This document shows, piece after piece, positions 49,701 through 55,700 of a stretch of DNA of 64,000 bases (positions are counted from its first letter, which is position 1; each line of letters starts with the position of its first letter). The notes beneath the pieces were generated by a model. That model had not been told where the DNA came from and did no database searches. It saw only the letters and a list, made by a program, of their open reading frames with translations. Origin of the DNA: Eucommia ulmoides (lineage: Eukaryota; Streptophyta; Magnoliopsida; Garryales; Eucommiaceae). Position numbers and translations under genes: made by a program. The stretch covers positions 14,223,910 to 14,287,909 of the forward strand of contig CM028329.1 in NCBI GenBank assembly GCA_016647705.1, written 5' to 3'.

Positions 49701-52700
49701 TACAGCATTAGCATTGAGTCACAACTTTTCGTTGAATATTATCCTGCACTGGGAAGCATTTGACTTGCATTTTCCACCACATCGGATATAGCTTCTTAGG
49801 AATATATTTGTTCCAAATTTTTGAATAAAACCAATGAGAAGATTTTGAGATCTTACCAGATTCTGAGCAAAACTGAGATCCACACCATGTCATCCTCATT
49901 TGCATACTCAATGCCTATGTACAGAAAAACTCTCTGCACCATCTCAGGGTTTAACATCTCAGACAGCTTAGCATTGACCCAAACTCCCTGAATCCTCAGC
50001 TCCTGGATTTCACACCTTGCTCCCCATCTGAAACTGAATGAATAGAACCTAGGGGTATATCAATTAACCATGTATACCACTAGAAGGAGATGTCTCCCTT
50101 ACCCACCATCCACAAAATCTGATACTAACCACGTCATTCACCTGCCACTTGCTGTACTAAGTGGCTGAAGCTGAAGCAGACAAGACCACCTGATTCACAT
50201 GTTTGACTTTACAAAGTTTAGCTTCCATAAACTGTGCCCACAAACAAGACCCTTTTCTAAATTTCCACCAGAGTTTGCATTGCATGACTCGTCTTTATAT
50301 ATTTTTGCAGACACAACCCTCTTAATTCCTAATATTACTAGAAGTGCCCCTCGGCATGTCCCACGTGTCCTCATGTATCCAAAAAGTGTCTAAACAATAA
50401 ACTCATTAAATAAATTATTAGGACACGGATTTAGGCGTACCCAAGCGTGTCCACAACATGTTGGATAAGGATATGTGGGCCTACTAATAGTTTTGGTGCT
50501 TCCTAGGTCAAGAAACAAGTGTGTTCAGGATGCTAAAAGTCCCACTAGTGCTCTTACACTAAACCTTGCAACAAGCAAAGTCGGCGTCCGAATAACCAAT
50601 TAAATCAAAGGGTATATGCCATTGACCTCTCCTATCATTTTGCACTATACTAGATATCTCCCTTGTCATTTTGTAAATACCAGAGACATCTCCTGTCTTT
50701 TTGCTCAAACACCACTTACCTCCCTTTGGACAAAATTGTCCTTAGGTTATTTTTAAAAAAAAATTCATTAGCACCCCTATATTTTAAAAATTATATTTTT
50801 TACCCTTATTTTTTTAAATAATTATATTTACCTCTCACCACTATCCAACTCGCACCACCGCCACCTCCCACCGCCGCCACCCAACACTACCTCCCAACTC
50901 CTGCCGCCACCTCCCACCACCCACCGCCCAACTCCCCTGCCTCCACCCATTGTCGCCACCACTACCCACCACTGCCGCCACCAACCCCCACCACCACCGA
51001 AGAGAGAGAGAAAATGGTTAATGAAAGGGTTAATTTTTTTTTTATTTTTTATTTTTTTTAATGAAATGGTTAAAAAAAAATATTTTTTAAAATGGGGGTG
51101 GGTAGTGGCAGTGGGATGTGGTGGGTGGCGGCGGTGGGAGGTGGTATTGGGTGGGAGGTGGCGGCGGGCGGCGGCGGGCGGCGGCGGCGACAGTGGTAGG
51201 AGGTGGCGATAAATATATATAAATTAAAGGGTTATTTATGTATTTTAGTTTTTTATTATTTAATTATTTTTTACATAATCAAGGGTAAAATTCGTATTAT
51301 AATAAATTTTTTATTATTTTTTAATCAATAAGAGAGGTAAGTTGTGTTTGAGCAAAAAGACAAGAGATGTCTCTAGTATTTACAAAATGACAGGGGAGGT
51401 ATCTGGTATAGTGCAAAATGACAGGGGAGGTCAATGACATATACCCTTAAATCAAATGACTCGTTTTTAGGATACGAGAAGCATAAATCACTAGATCAAA
51501 CAAGATAATCAAATATACGTTTAATTGCAATCAAATATAATTCTTTAGGACAAGAATGAAAACTAACATATAAAGCATACACTAAACATTATATCGAGCT
51601 TACTTGCGGTAAGATATAAAAGACATCCGATTATTTACCTCGATATAGGTTTTCGTCTACTTGTATTCCGTTTTCACCCATATCTAATTTGGTAGGAGTA
51701 ATAATTTGTGTGCTATATTCTTTGGTGACTTCCAAGCTGTATATCTTGAATAGGTCCTTGATATACTTCGATTGGTTTATTACGATGCCATCCTCGATTT
51801 CCATGATCTGCAATCATGCGAACAATTTAAGTTCTCCTATCATATTCATCTTGAATTCATCCCACATTACATTTGCAAACTCTTGGCACGAGATCATATT
51901 AGTGGCCATTGTTGACATAAATTTGCACAAGAAGAATATAAGAATTGGGGTGCTTTTTAGGTAGAGTAATATCTGTTAAACCTTGTTTTAAACCTTTTTC
52001 GAAAAGAAATCCACCTAGCATCTCATACCAAGCTCTTTGAGCTTGTTTGAGAGAATAGAGAGCCTTAGTTAATTTGAAAATATGGTTTAGAGATTTTTGA
52101 TCTTGAAAATTAGTGGTTCCTCAACAAAAGCTTGCTCGGAAATATAATCGTTATAAAAGCTTTTGACATTCATTTGAAAAAGTTTAAAAGTTTCGAGCAC
52201 ATGAAAGCACGAGCAACATACGTATAGGCTCTAATCTAGCAAATGGTGCAAACGTTTGGTTAAAGCTTTGAGATACTTGTCTTTATTATGCACACCTAGG
52301 CCCTACTCCTTTTTTTTTTTATTATGAAAAATCTATTTAGTACCAGTAACAGGATGCTCTCTAGCTCTCGAAACCCAAGTTCGAACATTGTTATTCTCAG
52401 ATTGGTTTAATTCCTTTTGTATCGCTGGAATCCAAGATTTATCGTTCTTGCCTTCACTAACATTTTTAGGTTCAATTTGAGAGAGAAAAACAAGATTACT
52501 AGCAATGTTATGAATAGAGGATTGATTACTTACACCACGATTGATATTGCCAATAATTTGCTGGTTAGGGTGATACGCATCCTTTTTTCAAGCGGTAGCA
52601 TTGCATTGTTCTTATTCGGTGGTTGTTCCTTGATATAGATTTGTTCTACAATTTTCATCTCTTCCTCCTCATTTTGCTCAAGGATTGATTTGTAAATCTG

Positions 52701-55700
52701 CAAAATCATCCTCTAAAGTTTTGCTAGAAGAGAATGGATTTTTTCCCTTGAAAACAACATGCATTTGATTCTTCCAAATTAGACTAGGTTTAAACATGAT
52801 AAGCTTTGCTAAAAGTAGAATAGCCAGGAAGTATACTTTCATTGGATTTAGCATTGAACTTACTGAGGTTTTCCTTGCCATTTAAGATAAAGCACTCACC
52901 ACATTAACAACAACAACAACAAAAATAACAAACCCTTAAGATAAAGCACTCGCAACACTTAAGTAGGATGAGCTACATGAATCTGTTTGCATCATAAAGA
53001 TTGTTCCAGAGTCATATTCTCAGTCAAGTTCAAGGCCATCAAATCTATTCCAATTGGTTTGTCTCAAGCTTTCCTAGGCCCCCCTCTTGTAGCACTTTAT
53101 ACTTGAATTAAATCACATTTTCTCATTGGTACTTCTCTGGATCTTTTATGCACATGTCCAAACCAGTGTAACCGATTTTCTCACATCTTCTCTTCAATGA
53201 ATACTATTCCTAAGTTCTCTTTAATATCATCATTCTTAAGTTTATTATTTCTTGTCTTACCACTCATCCACCCTAGTCGGGAAATATACCTTCACCCGAT
53301 TTAGCATTGAACTTGTTGAGGTTGTCCTTGTCATTTAAGATAAAGCACTTGCAACAACAACAACAACAACAAAGCCTTTGTCCCTCTTAAGTACGGTGGG
53401 TTACATGAACCTGTTTGCTCCATAAAGATTGTTCCAGACTCATCTTCTCAGTCAAGTTCTAGGCCATCAAATCCATTCCAATTGTTTTGTCCCAAGTTTT
53501 CCTAGGTTACCTCTCCCTCTTGTAGCACTTATGCTTGAATTAAATCACATTTCCTCATTGGTGTTTCTCTGGGTTTTTTATGCTCATGTCCAAATCAATG
53601 TAAATGATTTTCTTGCGTCTTCTCTTCAATGGGTGCTATTCCTAAGTTCTCTCTAATACATCATTCCTAATTTTATCAATTCTTGCCTTACCACTCATTC
53701 ACCTTAGCATCCTCATCTCCATCAACATGCTTCTTGTTTATATCCCAACATTATGAACTATATAGAATTGCTAGTCTTAATGTAGTCTTGTCGAATTTTA
53801 CTATCAAATTCAACGGTATCGTACGACCAAATATCAATCTTAGTGCACTTTTCCACTTTAACCATCCTGCTTTACTTTATGTGTACTATTATCCTCAATT
53901 TCTCCAACGCCCTGAATTATAGAACGTAAACATCTAAAATGATCAACCTCAGGGGCCTTTTGATCTCCAATTTTTACCATACCATCATCTCTATGACTAT
54001 TGCTGAAAATATAGTGCCTGTGTTCCACCTATTTCTGCTAATCCTTAAGCCCTTAATCCAAAGCTTCTCAACTTTTTAACTTAGTGTTAAGAGCTTTTCT
54101 AGTTTCATCAACTTGTACTATGTTATCCATAAACAATACAGTCTAGACTATGCCATCTTGAATATGTTTTGTGAGCTCATCTGTCACTAGGACAAAGAGA
54201 TAAAGACTCAAAGATGATCCTTAATGTAATCTTGTATTAATCGAAAAGGCACAAATATCACCTCCTACTGTTCGAACACTAGTGACTATACCTTCATACA
54301 TGTCATTCTTCAATATACGCATTTGATACTTGTTTCTTTTCTGAAGTAAACCACAATACTTCTCTGGGAACTTGATCATAAGCGTTTTCTAGGGCCGTGG
54401 AAATTACATGTAAATTTTTCTTATTTTTTCTATATTTCTCCATCAATCATGTGAGTAAATATATAGCTTCAATGGTTGATCGACTAGGTATAATCCAAAT
54501 TGATTCTCTTCTATGTTCATTTCATGTCTTACTCTATATTCTATCACTCTCTCCTAAAGTTTCATGTTATGAGAATTAAGTTTTATGCCCCGATGATTCA
54601 TACTTGAACATCTCTTTTATTTTTGCGAATAGGCGTTAAAAGTATTTGTCCTCCAATCATCTAGCTTTCTCTTATTTCTCAATATGTTATTCAAAAGTCT
54701 AGTCCACCAATCTATCACAAGATCTCCCAAATTCTTTCAAACCTTTATAAGGATCTCATTTGGACCTGCCACTTTCCCCTTCCTCATTTTCCTTAGTGTT
54801 CTTCTAATTTATGAAGTCCTAATTCTCCTACAAAACCTCTAAATCCGACCTGGAGGAAAACTACGTAGTTCTAATCTAGATCCCTCTGCATTGTTCTTAT
54901 TAAAGAAACTATAAAAATAACTTCTCCATCGTTTCGTATCTCTTTGTCCTTTATGTAAACCTTTTGGTCAACGTCTATGATGCTTTTATCACTTCCTATA
55001 TCTCTAGTCTTCCTTTATTGTCTCATAGCAAATTTATGTATATCTCTCCCTCCATCTTTTGCATTCAACTTTTGGTGCAAGTCGTGACAATCCATAAACT
55101 TAGATTCCTTAATGACTTCTGCCTCCCTTTGTGCGCTTTTGTACTTCGCCAAACTCTTACTACTGACACTTTTGCCTCTCCTTATAATTTTTTTTCGTCC
55201 CGAGTTGCTTTTTCGACCTCCTCATTTCACTACCAACTTTCTTTATATTGTGGTCCCCCTCCTCCACATACTTCTAACACTTCTATTTCAATATCTCTAA
55301 TACGACTTGCCTTATGCGCCTGCATTTTATTCACTTTGTCATGTCTCTTCCGTAACTCGTCCTTGCTAATTTTATCCTTTTACAACTTGTCTTTTATCTT
55401 TTTTAGATCTTTCCAACATATCCTCGTTTGCTGATTCACCTTAAACTTCTACTTTCACCCCTTAATCTTTAAATCGGTTACCATCAACTATGTTGAGTAG
55501 TGATACTCTCTCTTGTAATGATTTTGCAATACTTACCTACTAAACAATCACTCATTCTTGTAAGAACAAAGTCTTTTTGGCCACTCCTCCGTCCCGCTTT
55601 AAATGTCAAAAAGTGATCATCCCTTTTCCTAAAACATGTATTCAATAGCACTAAATCACGCTCCATTGCAAGTCCTCTCCCCCCTTTCGTTTTTCTCCTC

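Noticed and set aside
51021-51212. Gly/Arg-rich open frame
   Set aside because: It is the G-rich arm of the foldback element; low complexity with no domain.
55112-55434. Hydrophobic + strand frames up to 156 codons at 54964-55434
   Set aside because: They are the antisense of the RTE LINE; composition reflects its complement and no membrane-protein family is recognised.
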